From positions 1 to 26,623 of the forward strand of contig JASBZN010000002.1 in assembly GCA_029983435.1 (NCBI GenBank): a stretch of 26,623 nt of DNA. The letters are read 5' to 3'. Below are positions 6,497-14,295 of the stretch, one piece after another (within the stretch, counting starts at the first letter, position 1; each line of letters starts with the position of its first letter). A program made the position numbers and the translations under genes. Below the pieces are notes generated by a model that saw only the letters and a list, made by a program, of their open reading frames with translations, had not been told where the DNA came from and ran no database searches. The stretch is from Urinicoccus sp. Its GTDB lineage: Bacteria; Bacillota; Clostridia; Tissierellales; Peptoniphilaceae.

Positions 6497-7527
6497 ATGA
6501 AGAAAAAATTGTTCGGACTTTTAATATTAGCTGGTCTAGTGCTTTCTTTTCCAATGCAAGCCCAAGGAGCAGGATCCATTAAAATTTGGGTGAAGGGTAA
6601 CTTTGTAAAATCCGATGTTCCTGCCTATGCAGACAAGGAGCGGACCATGGTTCCTTTGCGGTTAGTTTCTGAACACCTAGGCAAAAGGGTAATTTGGCAT
6701 CGAGAAGATCCAAATATTATCGTCATTACAATGATAAAGAGGGTAAGGAATCCAGATCTATCACCATGTGCATTGACGAAAGACTAGTTTTTCTTGGACA
6801 AGGCGGAAAAGAAAAACGTCTGATGCTGGACCATGCCCCAGAAGTAAGACAAAATCGGACCTTTGTACCCCTAAGAAATGTAGCCGAACTCTTTGGAGAA
6901 AAAGTTTCTTGGGACCAAGCCAACCAAGTAGCTATTGTGGGAGAAGGCTATCATCTTGGTCAAACAAAAAAACCCGCGACTTCAAAAGACTTTCTTCCCT
7001 ATCTTTATAATCAAAAAATGGCCCAAGGAAGCCTAGAAGAAAAAATAGCCTATGAAAAGGCTATGGGGAGCAAAGCGTCTACTGCTTTTCCAGGCTATAC
7101 CAATAAGGATGTAGAAGTGGCCCTAGCTTGGTTATCCTACCATGCTTCCGGTAACTTCGACGACTTTAGAATGGAAAAAAACGCCATTGACCTCTTAAAG
7201 GCAGGGAAACTTTACTATAGCATGACAGAGCCTGGTACAGTTCTTGGCGGTCGAACCACAGAAAAAGACCTAACCTATCCAAGAAGGTACACGCGCCTAT
7301 ATAATGACGATTTTATGGCAAATATGGTTCACTTTGCCTACTATCCAAACTTCGATGGAACCATCGACACTTTCCGCTTCCCTCTCCATGACCACTACCT
7401 TACGAGAGAAGAAACGGTTAACGACTACCAAAGAATCTTTAGCCATCCGAAAAAAGTTTCTCTAGGAAACTTCTCTAAGAAAGAGGTTGAAGAAATCTTA
7501 AAAAGAGTGGATGGAGATAATGAGTAA
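6497..7527 (+). pseudogene. Secreted stalk-domain protein gene, broken by a one-base frameshift
   Basis: ATG 6497 follows TAAGGAG and opens a signal peptide (MKKKLFGLLILAGLVLSF, cut near AQGA) and the first half of a stalk domain (IWVKGNFVKSDVPAYADKERTMVPLRLVSEHLGKRVIW). That frame then runs into unrelated residues and stops at 6785-6787. The -1 frame takes over near 6723-6730 and carries the second half (RTFVPLRNVAELFGEKVSWDQ), then about 200 residues of unrecognised C-terminal domain to TGA at 7525-7527. Adding one base near ATTAC (about 6724-6728) joins the halves into a protein of about 343 residues that aligns with the neighbouring paralogue at 7575-8690. No slippery heptamer is seen. 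The remainder of both frames is undamaged, so this is either a very recent mutation, a phase-variable state, or a sequencing error. Confidence 0.8.
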
Positions 7528-7546
7528 AAATTAATTTTAAAAGCTA

Positions 7547-7576
7547 TAAAAAAGCCGCCCAGAGGGCGGTTTTTTT
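7547..7576. terminator. Bidirectional terminator between two stalk-domain genes
   Basis: CCGCCC (7555-7560), loop AGA, GGGCGG (7564-7569), followed by seven T residues on the plus strand. Seven A residues precede it and give the T run on the minus strand. It overlaps the stop codon of the minus-strand gene. Confidence 0.88.
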
Positions 7577-8690
7577 AATCTGCTTGTATACCTGTAATAG
7601 TTTTGTTTTCTGGATTTAGGACAAAGACATTCATCTCATATAAATGTGCATCATCTTCAATAAACTGGTAAGCATCTTGATTGATTAGAGCATCTTTTTC
7701 ATTCCAATATTGTTCAATAGTTTTATTTAGTGGCATTAAAACATAGTGGTTATTTTTATAAACAATATGGTTTAATTTGGATGGAACAAGTTTATACTTA
7801 CCGTCTCTAGTATATAGATTATACAATAAGGAGTAGGTTGTTTTGTCTTTGTTGTCAGACAAAGTTAAAAGGTTTTTTGTCGTATCATATTTTGAATTAA
7901 TATGAAAGCCGTTAATTAATTCTTTTAAAGGGACATAATAGTCGTTATCAACGTAAAGATGAGGAATAAAATTATCCTCTTCATTCATATAAATTCCATC
8001 GCAAGAGATACCCCTAGGTTGAAAAATTATCTTACGATTTAATTGAGAATCGGTAAGAATGATTCCAAGACCTCCACCGCCAAAATTATAGGTCTGACGA
8101 TCAATACTATAAACCCACCCCATTCCTTGAGTTAAGTCTTTAAGGGAGACTAAAGTCTTGTTTCTTACAGATTGAGTTTTTACTGAAAAATTTTTATTTC
8201 GATATTGAATTTGTAAACTTTCTTTTTTCTGAATTGGAGAATAGTCTTCGCCAATGGCAACAGTATAGTTTTCTTGATCCCAAGAAACGACTTGCTCCAT
8301 AAGTTCTGTTACAAATCGGATGGGGACAAGAACTCTATTATTTATAACTTTTGGGGAAACGTCCATGGTGAAATGTTTGTAATCATTGCCATCTAAGATA
8401 TTAACATTTTTTTGATTTAGAGTGAGCTCTAAATATTTTGTTCTATCTATATTTTGTGAATGGAAACCAATAATAATTTTATTACTTTTTTGTATCCATT
8501 GGACTTTAGCTCCTAAACTTTCGCTAATTACTCGAATGGGGACGAGAATGCGTTCATTATCTATATAGGGAGCAACATCGGTATTTACATAATCTCCATT
8601 TATAAATATTTTTATTTCTTTTTGAGCGGATAAGGAGATAGGCATTAATAAAACAATAAGCAAAAATAAAGGTAAAAATTTTTTCATCAT
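7575..8690 (-). CDS. Secreted stalk-domain protein with unknown C-terminal region
   Basis: 371 residues. Signal peptide MMKKFLPLFLLIVLLMPISLSAQ, then two stalk half-domains: IKIFINGDYVNTDVAPYIDNE with ILVPIRVISESLGAKVQW (about 48-65), and RVLVPIRFVTELMEQVVSW (about 120-138). A second, more divergent stalk-like stretch follows (TLVSLKDLTQGMGWVYSI, then YYVPLKELINGFHINSKYD, about 183-290), ending in a region I do not recognise. The start is the first of two adjacent ATGs, 6 nt after AGAGG. It is visibly A+T-richer than its neighbours: line 7681-7740 has 15 G+C of 60, against 30 of 60 at 9181-9240 in mrp. Faster evolution or acquisition is possible. It converges on the frameshifted paralogue at 6497-7527, suggesting an old tail-to-tail duplication. 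Confidence 0.85.
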   Translation of the reverse strand: MMKKFLPLFLLIVLLMPISLSAQKEIKIFINGDYVNTDVAPYIDNERILVPIRVISESLGAKVQWIQKSNKIIIGFHSQNIDRTKYLELTLNQKNVNILDGNDYKHFTMDVSPKVINNRVLVPIRFVTELMEQVVSWDQENYTVAIGEDYSPIQKKESLQIQYRNKNFSVKTQSVRNKTLVSLKDLTQGMGWVYSIDRQTYNFGGGGLGIILTDSQLNRKIIFQPRGISCDGIYMNEEDNFIPHLYVDNDYYVPLKELINGFHINSKYDTTKNLLTLSDNKDKTTYSLLYNLYTRDGKYKLVPSKLNHIVYKNNHYVLMPLNKTIEQYWNEKDALINQDAYQFIEDDAHLYEMNVFVLNPENKTITGIQAD

Positions 8691-8757
8691 AATAAGCCTC
8701 TTTCATGATAAATTAAAGTGCCCTAGTCAAAAATATTAAAAACCAATTTATGGATTC

Positions 8758-8796
8758 AGAATCTTAAATAACATTTTAAGAGATTTAATAGATTCT
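8758..8796. other. Inverted repeat in the mrp-stalk intergenic gap
   Basis: AGAATCTTAAAT (8758-8769) pairs with ATTTAATAGATTCT (8783-8796) apart from a 2-nt bulge. It is A+T rich and has no adjoining T run in either direction. It may be a weak terminator for mrp or an operator for the stalk gene. No clear promoter for the stalk gene was found in the gap 8691-8832. Confidence 0.4.
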
Positions 8797-8832
8797 AGAT
8801 ACAAAATTATAGAGTAATTAGTTAAAAATATT

Positions 8833-9585
8833 TTAATCTAAACTTAAGGCAAAAAGATCCATGTCTGATAAGTTTAAGTATTCTACTTTTCCTTGGTCGA
8901 CTTTTCCTGTAAATTCTGGGTTGATGGGGAGTTGCAAAGTGGATTTAATTTCATAGCTAGAAGCTAAGTCTTTTAGTTTACTGGGGCCATAAATTTCTGT
9001 TTTTTCACCGCAATGGGGGCAGACAAAATAGGACATATTTTCTACTAGGCCCAAAATGGGGATATCCATTTGAGAGGCCATGTTGATGGATTTTTCAACA
9101 ATGAGACCCACTAGGTCTTGGGGGCTTGTCACTAAGACTACGCCGTCAATGGGAAGGGACTGGAAGATAGTTAAGGCGACATCGCCAGTTCCTGGTGGCA
9201 TATCCACGATTAAAAAGTCCAGGTCACCCCAGGTGACATTTTCGTAAAATTGTCGGATGATTTGGCTTACTAAAGGGGCTCGCCAAAGGACGGGAGTTGC
9301 TGGGTCGTCTAGGATGAGGTTGACACTCATGACCTTAATGCCGCCCTTGGAAATTTGGGGAATCATGTTGGTGCCGTCGCTAGTTGCATTTTCTTTCAGA
9401 CCAAAAGATTTGGGAATGGAGGGGCCAGTAATATCGGCGTCTAAAATCCCTACTCGGTAGCCTTGTTTTTTCAAAGAGGAAGCAAGTAAAGAACTGACAA
9501 AGCTCTTTCCAACGCCTCCTTTACCGCTTAAAACGGCAATAACTTTTTTAATGGATGATTGGGAGTTGGTTTGTAGTTTTTCCAT
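8833..9585 (-). CDS. mrp: Mrp/NBP35-family Fe-S cluster carrier ATPase (short form)
   Basis: 250 residues. The deviant Walker A GKGGVGKS is at 21-28. DADITGPSIPKSFG is the family's next signature. The Walker B region is DFLIVDMPPGTGD, and the metal-binding CPHC motif is at 189-192. These mark ApbC/Mrp proteins, which bind a [4Fe-4S] cluster between two subunits and pass it to target enzymes, using ATP. The N-terminal MIP18-like domain of longer Mrp proteins is missing, as in many anaerobes. Cytosolic. The Shine-Dalgarno before ATG 9583-9585 is weak (GAAAGTGA). It lies 64 bp downstream of the PHP phosphatase gene in the same direction, with a hairpin between them. Confidence 0.92.
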   Translation of the reverse strand: MEKLQTNSQSSIKKVIAVLSGKGGVGKSFVSSLLASSLKKQGYRVGILDADITGPSIPKSFGLKENATSDGTNMIPQISKGGIKVMSVNLILDDPATPVLWRAPLVSQIIRQFYENVTWGDLDFLIVDMPPGTGDVALTIFQSLPIDGVVLVTSPQDLVGLIVEKSINMASQMDIPILGLVENMSYFVCPHCGEKTEIYGPSKLKDLASSYEIKSTLQLPINPEFTGKVDQGKVEYLNLSDMDLFALSLD

Positions 9586-9614
9586 AGATGTTCACTTTCT
9601 TTCTATAAAATTTT

Positions 9615-9633
9615 TAGAAGACTTGGTCTTCTA
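9615..9633. other. Short hairpin between PHP phosphatase and mrp
   Basis: Perfect 8-bp stem TAGAAGAC (9615-9622) and GTCTTCTA (9626-9633) with a 3-nt loop. On the minus strand it is followed by AAAATTTT, so it is not a classic terminator. It might attenuate read-through into mrp. Confidence 0.35.
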
Positions 9634-9649
9634 GTTGTAGCTTAAAGGC

Positions 9650-10462
9650 TTAGCCCTTAATGGTAAAGGCTTTTTTAAAGTCGCCATCTTTAAAGCCAAA
9701 GACTTCTTTAAAGCCAGCGTCTCTTAATTGCTTTAGGGCTTCTGGGGTATGGGTTCCAATATCTCGAGCCACATGGGCATCGGACCCCATGGTAATGATG
9801 CGGCCGCCTAAGTTATAGTATTTTTCTAAAATCCAGGGCTTGGGGTGACCGTAGCCAAGGCTTCGGCGTAGGCCTCCAGTGTTAAATTCAATACCACGGC
9901 CAGATCGGATGATTTCTTTTAAAATTTCTTCAATAATAGGGGCAAAGGCTCGGTCGTCAAGGGGCTTGGGATGGCCCATCGTGTAGCCTACGTAGCGGTC
10001 AATATAGTCAATGTGACCTAGAACGGTGAAAAAGTCATAGATTTTAACACATTCTAGCATGGTTTCGTAATAGAGACGGTAGGCTTCTTTTAAATTCCGC
10101 CCAGGAAAATATTCTCCGCTCCCAATGTCTTGAAGTTCTACAGAGTGGATGCTGCCAATGATAAAGTCAAAGGGATAGGAAGCCAGGTCCTGCCTATTTT
10201 TATCCACCATTTGGGCAATCATTCCTAGCTCTGCCCCAAAGAGGATATCTAAATCGGGGTATTTTTCTCGGTAGGCTGGTAGGGTTTTAAAATAGTCTTC
10301 TTTATCAAAGACAAATAAGTTTCTTTCGGGGTTTGGATAGGGATCCAGATGGTCTGTAAGGGCAATAGATGTTAAGCCTAGGTCCCTGGCCCTGGTAAAA
10401 ATTGCATCTAGATCTTCATTGGAATCGGCAGAAAATTTAGAATGGATGTGATAATCAATCAT
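9650..10462 (-). CDS. PHP-domain phosphoesterase, histidinol-phosphatase (HisJ/HisK) family
   Basis: 270 residues, the usual length for the PHP-type histidinol-phosphatases. Metal-binding residues appear in order: H5 and H7 (DYHIHSKFSAD), H38 (TDHLDPYP), E78 (GAELG), H106 (SIHSVE), H150 (LGHIDYIDR), then D228 and H230 (GSDAHV). The family hydrolyses L-histidinol phosphate using a trinuclear metal site. With no other his genes here, the true substrate may be another phosphomonoester, so no gene symbol is given. ATG follows AGGAGG with good spacing. Minus-strand -10 TATAAT lies at 10500-10505. It is probably co-transcribed with mrp. Confidence 0.87.
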   Translation of the reverse strand: MIDYHIHSKFSADSNEDLDAIFTRARDLGLTSIALTDHLDPYPNPERNLFVFDKEDYFKTLPAYREKYPDLDILFGAELGMIAQMVDKNRQDLASYPFDFIIGSIHSVELQDIGSGEYFPGRNLKEAYRLYYETMLECVKIYDFFTVLGHIDYIDRYVGYTMGHPKPLDDRAFAPIIEEILKEIIRSGRGIEFNTGGLRRSLGYGHPKPWILEKYYNLGGRIITMGSDAHVARDIGTHTPEALKQLRDAGFKEVFGFKDGDFKKAFTIKG

Positions 10463-10499
10463 AAGAACCTCCTCATAGGGTTTCTTTTCCTATACTTCT

Positions 10500-10505
10500 A
10501 TTATA
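10500..10505 (-). promoter_or_regulatory. Probable -10 box of the PHP phosphatase gene
   Basis: Perfect TATAAT on the minus strand, 38 nt before the ATG. The -35 region (TGTAAA at 17 nt) is poor. Confidence 0.5.
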
Positions 10506-10579
10506 CTCTACTTGTCTTTATTTTACAGAAGAAAGGGTAGAGATGGGGAAAAGTTTTTGTCAAGATTTAGAAAAACTGA

Positions 10580-10608
10580 TTGAAAGTTTTTCTTGGGGGT
10601 ATTATAAA
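10580..10608 (+). promoter_or_regulatory. Promoter of the YtxH-DUF948 pair
   Basis: -35 TTGAAA (10580-10585), 17-nt spacer, -10 TATAAA (10603-10608), giving transcription from about 10615. This rules out the upstream in-frame ATG at 10543 as a start. Confidence 0.7.
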
Positions 10609-10653
10609 ATAGACAGGATTAGAGTCCTAAAGTACAAGTATGGAGGAGATAGA

Positions 10654-11211
10654 ATGATTTTATTTGATGTATTTGAAGAAAAGAAGAGAGAGTATAACAG
10701 AAAGAAAAGATTAGAAACAGCAAGCAAGGTTGCTTTTGGATCTTTGCTTGGTGTAACAGCAGGTATTTTATTTGCACCAAAGAGCGGAGAAGAAACTCGC
10801 GCAGAACTTTCTGAAAAATCTAGAGAATTAGCAGAAAAAGGATCTGAACTTGCTAGAGACACTGCTGAAAGTGTTCAATTTAGAGCCTACGAAGCTGGCG
10901 AAGCAGTAAAAAGCACTTATGAAGATTTAAAATTACGGGCAGCAGTTAAAAAAGAAGATTTAAAAGATGACGTAGAAATTGCTAAAGCCAAAGCAAATGC
11001 CATTGGAGAAATCGTTCGAGAAAGTGGAGCTGAAATCAAAGAAGAAGCAGGTAAAGTTGGCGAAGAAGTAAAAGAATCTGCTAAAGAAATTGGCGAAACA
11101 GCAAAAGAATCTGCTAAAGACGTCAAAGAAGAAACAGAAAAATCAGCTAAAAAAATTGGTAAAGAAGTAGAAAAATCCAATAAAAAAATTGAAAAGGAAG
11201 TAAAACACTAA
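10654..11211 (+). CDS. YtxH-domain protein with a long charged helical tail
   Basis: 185 residues. The start is ATG 10654 after GGAGGAGA; the promoter at 10580-10608 lies downstream of the longer alternative start. The YtxH signature is SLLGVTAGILFAPKSGEETR (about 30-49), a short hydrophobic glycine-rich segment followed by the FAPKSGEETR motif. From about 50 to the end the protein is Lys/Glu/Ala-rich amphipathic helix with imperfect 11-residue-like repeats (VKESAKEIGETAKESAKDV), resembling LEA/apolipoprotein-type stress proteins. It is probably membrane-attached and cytoplasmic. The exact function of YtxH proteins is unknown; in Bacillus relatives they are stress-associated. It is followed 19 nt later by a DUF948-like gene, a pairing also known from other Bacillota. 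Confidence 0.85.
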   Translation: MILFDVFEEKKREYNRKKRLETASKVAFGSLLGVTAGILFAPKSGEETRAELSEKSRELAEKGSELARDTAESVQFRAYEAGEAVKSTYEDLKLRAAVKKEDLKDDVEIAKAKANAIGEIVRESGAEIKEEAGKVGEEVKESAKEIGETAKESAKDVKEETEKSAKKIGKEVEKSNKKIEKEVKH

Positions 11212-11230
11212 GGTTTAGAAGAGGTGAACT

Positions 11231-11722
11231 GTGGGCGCGACAATAACAATCAGTGATTTACTTCAAATCATTTTATATGTAGCTGGTGCGGCTGTTTTGA
11301 TTTACCTAGCACTGGTTTTAAAAAATGTATTTAAAATCACTGGAAAAGTTAAAAATTTATTAGAAGAAAATGAAATTGCAATTAACGATTCGGTAAAGAG
11401 ATTCCCATCCATTACCAATAACGTAGATAAGATTTCAACAGATGCAGCTTCAATTAGTGGAGAAGTAGACGGACTTGTCACTACCATTAAACCTGAAGTG
11501 GAACGCTTGTCTGGAAGTATTTCCAAAGTTTCTGACACAGTAGACAACCTAACAGGTCGGGTGGATGAAACTTCTCTAAGAGTAAGAGATACGGTGGATG
11601 ATATTTCTGGGACTATTTCCGATACGGCAAAGACAATTTCTGTCAATGCCAATAACGTCATTGACTACTTTTATATTTTAAGAGAAGTCATTGATGCTTT
11701 GCGAGATGTCTTTTTTAAATAA
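11231..11722 (+). CDS. DUF948-like membrane-anchored coiled-coil protein
   Basis: 163 residues. One N-terminal membrane helix (LLQIILYVAGAAVLIYLALVL, about 10-30), then a long heptad-like helical region rich in V/I/L-D-x-S/T (VDKISTDAASISGEVDGL, VSDTVDNLTGRVDETSLRV). This matches DUF948 proteins, related in look to methyl-accepting helical rods but without signalling motifs. The start is GTG 11231, 3 nt after GAGGTGA, a short gap. No other start in frame has a better site. Transcribed with the YtxH gene and closed by a terminator at 11728-11763. The two may form one envelope-stress unit; that role is inference. Confidence 0.82.
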   Translation: MGATITISDLLQIILYVAGAAVLIYLALVLKNVFKITGKVKNLLEENEIAINDSVKRFPSITNNVDKISTDAASISGEVDGLVTTIKPEVERLSGSISKVSDTVDNLTGRVDETSLRVRDTVDDISGTISDTAKTISVNANNVIDYFYILREVIDALRDVFFK

Positions 11723-11727
11723 GAAGA

Positions 11728-11763
11728 GGGCCTCAGCTGCCATAGGTGCTGGGGTCTTTTTTT
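11728..11763 (+). terminator. Terminator of the YtxH-DUF948 operon
   Basis: Stem GGGCCTCAGC (11728-11737) with GCTGGGGTCT (11748-11757), ten pairs including three G-T wobbles, followed by a T run to 11763. Confidence 0.85.
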
Positions 11764-11882
11764 GTGGCTATGGGAACACTTTCTTTTACCAGGGGAAAAT
11801 GAAAACGGGGAAAGCAAGTAGGATTTGGGATAATGCTGGAGGAAAATAGAGAAAATCAAGGATTGTGAAATCCTTTACCCAC

Positions 11883-11911
11883 TAGACAAAAAATGGACCG
11901 CCGAGTATAAT
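11883..11911 (+). promoter_or_regulatory. Promoter of the five-gene operon 11931-16432
   Basis: -35 TAGACA (11883-11888), 17-nt spacer, perfect -10 TATAAT (11906-11911). The only other start-site candidates in the operon lie inside genes. Confidence 0.75.
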
Positions 11912-11930
11912 AGTAACATGAGAGGAATGA

Positions 11931-12824
11931 GTGCGTTTGGAAAAAGTAAAAATCATTGCAAACCCGTCTTCAGGAAGAGAGCAAGCGATACATAAAATTA
12001 GCCAGCTAATAGACTACATGAGTCGAGATTCTTGGGATATCCAGCTTTTATTTACCCAATCAGCCGGAGATGCCAGTCGCTTTGCCTGTCAAGAAGATGG
12101 GGAAGATATTATCGTCTGTATCGGAGGAGATGGTACTTTAAATGAGGTTGTCAATGGCATTTACCACAAAGAAAGACCTGTCGATTTGGCAATCTTGCCA
12201 TCAGGGACGGTAAATGATTTTGGCTCTTTTTTAAATATCCCTCGTGATGTGTCTAGTTTTTATCGGCTCCTGCAAAGGCGCCAGGTAAAGAAGGTAGATT
12301 TAGGCCTGGCCAATGACCGGGTCTTTGTCAATGTGGCAGCAGGGGGCTTTTTATCAGAGATTGCCTATACTGTGCCAGATGAACAAAAAGCTCGACTGGG
12401 TCGGATGGCTTATTATATTGAGGGAGCCAAGGAGTTTGTTGGAGGTTTGGTTCATAAGGATCGGACCTTTGAATTACAGGCAAAAAACAAAAATTTTGAC
12501 AAAACAGTCCAAGCCAAGGTGTTTATTATTGCGAATTCAACTTCTGTTGGAGGCTTTAAAAATATTGCTCCTACGGCAGAGGTTCAAGATGGGCTTTTGG
12601 ATGTTTTAATTTTAGAAGATGTAGATTTTAATGAAACTATTGAGATTTTAACGGGATTTTCAAGTGGTCGGCACATTCACCATGACCGGATCACTTACCT
12701 ACAAACAGATGAAATTACCCTGACTTCTAAGCAGGATATCATTGTTGATTTAGATGGAGAAAAATATCAACCCTTACCCATGACATTTCGGGTAATTCAT
12801 CAAGGCTTAAACGTATTAGTCTAA
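11931..12824 (+). CDS. Diacylglycerol/lipid kinase family protein (YegS/DagK-like)
   Basis: 297 residues. NPSSGRE at 11-17 and the nucleotide-binding GGDGTLNEVVNG at 65-76 are the kinase signature. PSGTVNDF (90-97) and the later VNVAAGGF and DGLLDV segments match the DagK/YegS fold. The family phosphorylates lipids such as diacylglycerol at the inner membrane face, recycling them into phospholipid synthesis. The substrate is unproven here. Start GTG 11931 lies 4 nt after AGAGGA; TTG 11937 (giving MEKVKI) has more normal spacing and is an equal candidate. First gene of a tight operon, 11 nt before the LacI-type regulator. Confidence 0.88.
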   Translation: MRLEKVKIIANPSSGREQAIHKISQLIDYMSRDSWDIQLLFTQSAGDASRFACQEDGEDIIVCIGGDGTLNEVVNGIYHKERPVDLAILPSGTVNDFGSFLNIPRDVSSFYRLLQRRQVKKVDLGLANDRVFVNVAAGGFLSEIAYTVPDEQKARLGRMAYYIEGAKEFVGGLVHKDRTFELQAKNKNFDKTVQAKVFIIANSTSVGGFKNIAPTAEVQDGLLDVLILEDVDFNETIEILTGFSSGRHIHHDRITYLQTDEITLTSKQDIIVDLDGEKYQPLPMTFRVIHQGLNVLV

Positions 12825-12835
12825 AGGAGGAAACC

Positions 12836-13846
12836 ATGACGTCCACAATCAAAGATGTTGCTAAAATGGCAGATGTATCAATTTCAACAGTATCTAGGGT
12901 CATTAATGATTCGAAACCAGTTAGTCCCGAAGCCAGAAGGCGGGTTCTTCATGCCATTGAAGTATTAGACTACAAGCCCAATGAAGTTGCCAGAAGTTTG
13001 GTAACGAAAAAATCCAACCTTATTGGGGTTATTGTCAATGACATTGGAAACACCTATGTGGCCCAAGTTTTAAGAGGGGTTGAAGAAATTGGCCGGATGT
13101 TCAACTACGATATTCTCCTATCCAGTTCCTATGGGGACTTGGATGTGGAAATGAAATTTGCCAACTTGTTTAGCCAAAAGCAAGTGGAAGGGATTATTCT
13201 TATTTCAGACATCTTAAATGAACGTTTGATGTTTAAGTTGGATGAGTTGATGATTCCCTATGTTGTCATTAACCGCTTTTACAACATCGAAGATGCAGCA
13301 ACAGTAACCATTAATAACAAAAACGCTACTTATAAGATGACCCAATACTTAATTGATGAAGGTCATGAAAAAATTGGCTATGTGGCTTTAAGAAAAGATA
13401 TGGACCGGACCAACGAAACCTATAAGATTAAGGGCTATAAAGAAGCCATGCGGCAATGCAACTTAAAACCCCATGTCATCTATTCAGAAGGCTTGGGAAG
13501 AGAGGATGCCCTCGATGTAATGGAAGATATTTTAGATGATGTGAAGGACGGAAAGTACACAGCTCTTTTCTGTACCCAAGATATTTTAGCGATTCATATC
13601 ATGAATGAGTTGTCTGACCAAGGGATTCGGGTGCCAGAAGATGTAAGTGTTTGCGGTTTTGGAGGCACTAGTTTATCAGAAATTGTTCGGCCAACCTTAA
13701 CCACTGTCAAGGAACCTTTTTACGACATTGGGGCTGTGGCTATTCGTAAGCTCTTAAAGAGCGTGGAAGAAAAGGAAGAACTTAAGAAAGATACCGTCTT
13801 TTTACCTGTAGAAATATTAAAACGTAACAGTGTCCGATCTCTATAG
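12836..13846 (+). CDS. LacI-family transcriptional regulator
   Basis: 336 residues, standard length. The N-terminal helix-turn-helix and hinge (IKDVAKMADVSISTVSRVIND, about 5-25; PNEVARSLVTKKSNLIGVI, about 48-66) lead into a periplasmic-binding-protein-like effector domain with GIILIS, DGKYTALFCTQDILAIHIMNEL and VPEDVSVCGFGGTSLSEIVRPTLTTV. ATG follows AAAGGAGG. No sugar-uptake or catabolic genes adjoin it, which is unusual for this family, so its target is unknown; it could be a global CcpA-like factor or act on the envelope genes in its own operon. The last 17 bp overlap the next regulator gene. Confidence 0.93.
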   Translation: MTSTIKDVAKMADVSISTVSRVINDSKPVSPEARRRVLHAIEVLDYKPNEVARSLVTKKSNLIGVIVNDIGNTYVAQVLRGVEEIGRMFNYDILLSSSYGDLDVEMKFANLFSQKQVEGIILISDILNERLMFKLDELMIPYVVINRFYNIEDAATVTINNKNATYKMTQYLIDEGHEKIGYVALRKDMDRTNETYKIKGYKEAMRQCNLKPHVIYSEGLGREDALDVMEDILDDVKDGKYTALFCTQDILAIHIMNELSDQGIRVPEDVSVCGFGGTSLSEIVRPTLTTVKEPFYDIGAVAIRKLLKSVEEKEELKKDTVFLPVEILKRNSVRSL

Positions 13847-14291
13847 AAAGGCGATTGTTATTTCCAAGACCTATCTGCCGGCATTGGGCCTGGCTATGGA
13901 ACTGACCCAGCGGGGGATTCCCACAGAGCTTTCTCAAGAGAAGGTGCCGCAAGTGGAAGGAACCCTGATGATTTTAGAGCTGGATGGGTACTTTACTTTT
14001 TCCTTAAATGTAACGGACAAAAAATTGGCTTTGGATTCTTCTAAGGAGGAAGTCATTGCTTTTGTGGATGAAATATTAAAAGAAGTTCCCTTAGAGTTTG
14101 ACCATCTAACAGAAAGGGAACGAAGCTTGGTTCGTGGCATACTACAGGGGCTAACGAATAAAGAAATTGCAGGAAAGTTATATTTAAGCGAAAAGACAAT
14201 TCGGAATAATTTGACGACTTTATACAGGAAGTTAAAAATAAGCAGAAGAGAAGAATTAACCATACGGTTTAATGGTGGTTTAAAGAGGTGA
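13830..14291 (+). CDS. Orphan LuxR/NarL-type regulator with degenerate N-terminal domain
   Basis: 153 residues. The C-terminal part (about 92-147; LTERERSLVRGILQGLTNKEIAGKLYLSEKTIRNNLTTLYRKL) is a clear LuxR-type helix-turn-helix. The N-terminal 85 residues look like a shortened response-regulator receiver (KAIVISKTYLPALGLAMELTQRGIP), but I cannot find the acidic pocket plus phospho-acceptor Asp pattern, so phosphorylation control is doubtful. GTG 13830 lies 17 bp inside the LacI-type gene, and no good Shine-Dalgarno precedes it, suggesting coupled translation. No histidine kinase is in the window. Function unknown. Confidence 0.75.
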   Translation: MSDLYRKAIVISKTYLPALGLAMELTQRGIPTELSQEKVPQVEGTLMILELDGYFTFSLNVTDKKLALDSSKEEVIAFVDEILKEVPLEFDHLTERERSLVRGILQGLTNKEIAGKLYLSEKTIRNNLTTLYRKLKISRREELTIRFNGGLKR

Positions 14292-14295
14292 TTGT

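Noticed and set aside
6700..6790. Programmed ribosomal frameshift joining the two stalk-domain frames
   Set aside because: No slippery heptamer or following stem-loop is visible, and the intact paralogue shows no such arrangement.
10597..10602. SigB-type -10 (GGGTAT) before the YtxH gene
   Set aside because: No GTTT-type -35 at the right distance. A normal TTGAAA-17-TATAAA promoter overlaps and explains it better.
10543..10653. N-terminal extension of the YtxH protein from ATG 10543
   Set aside because: The promoter at 10580-10608 lies downstream of this ATG, and the good Shine-Dalgarno is at the ATG 10654.
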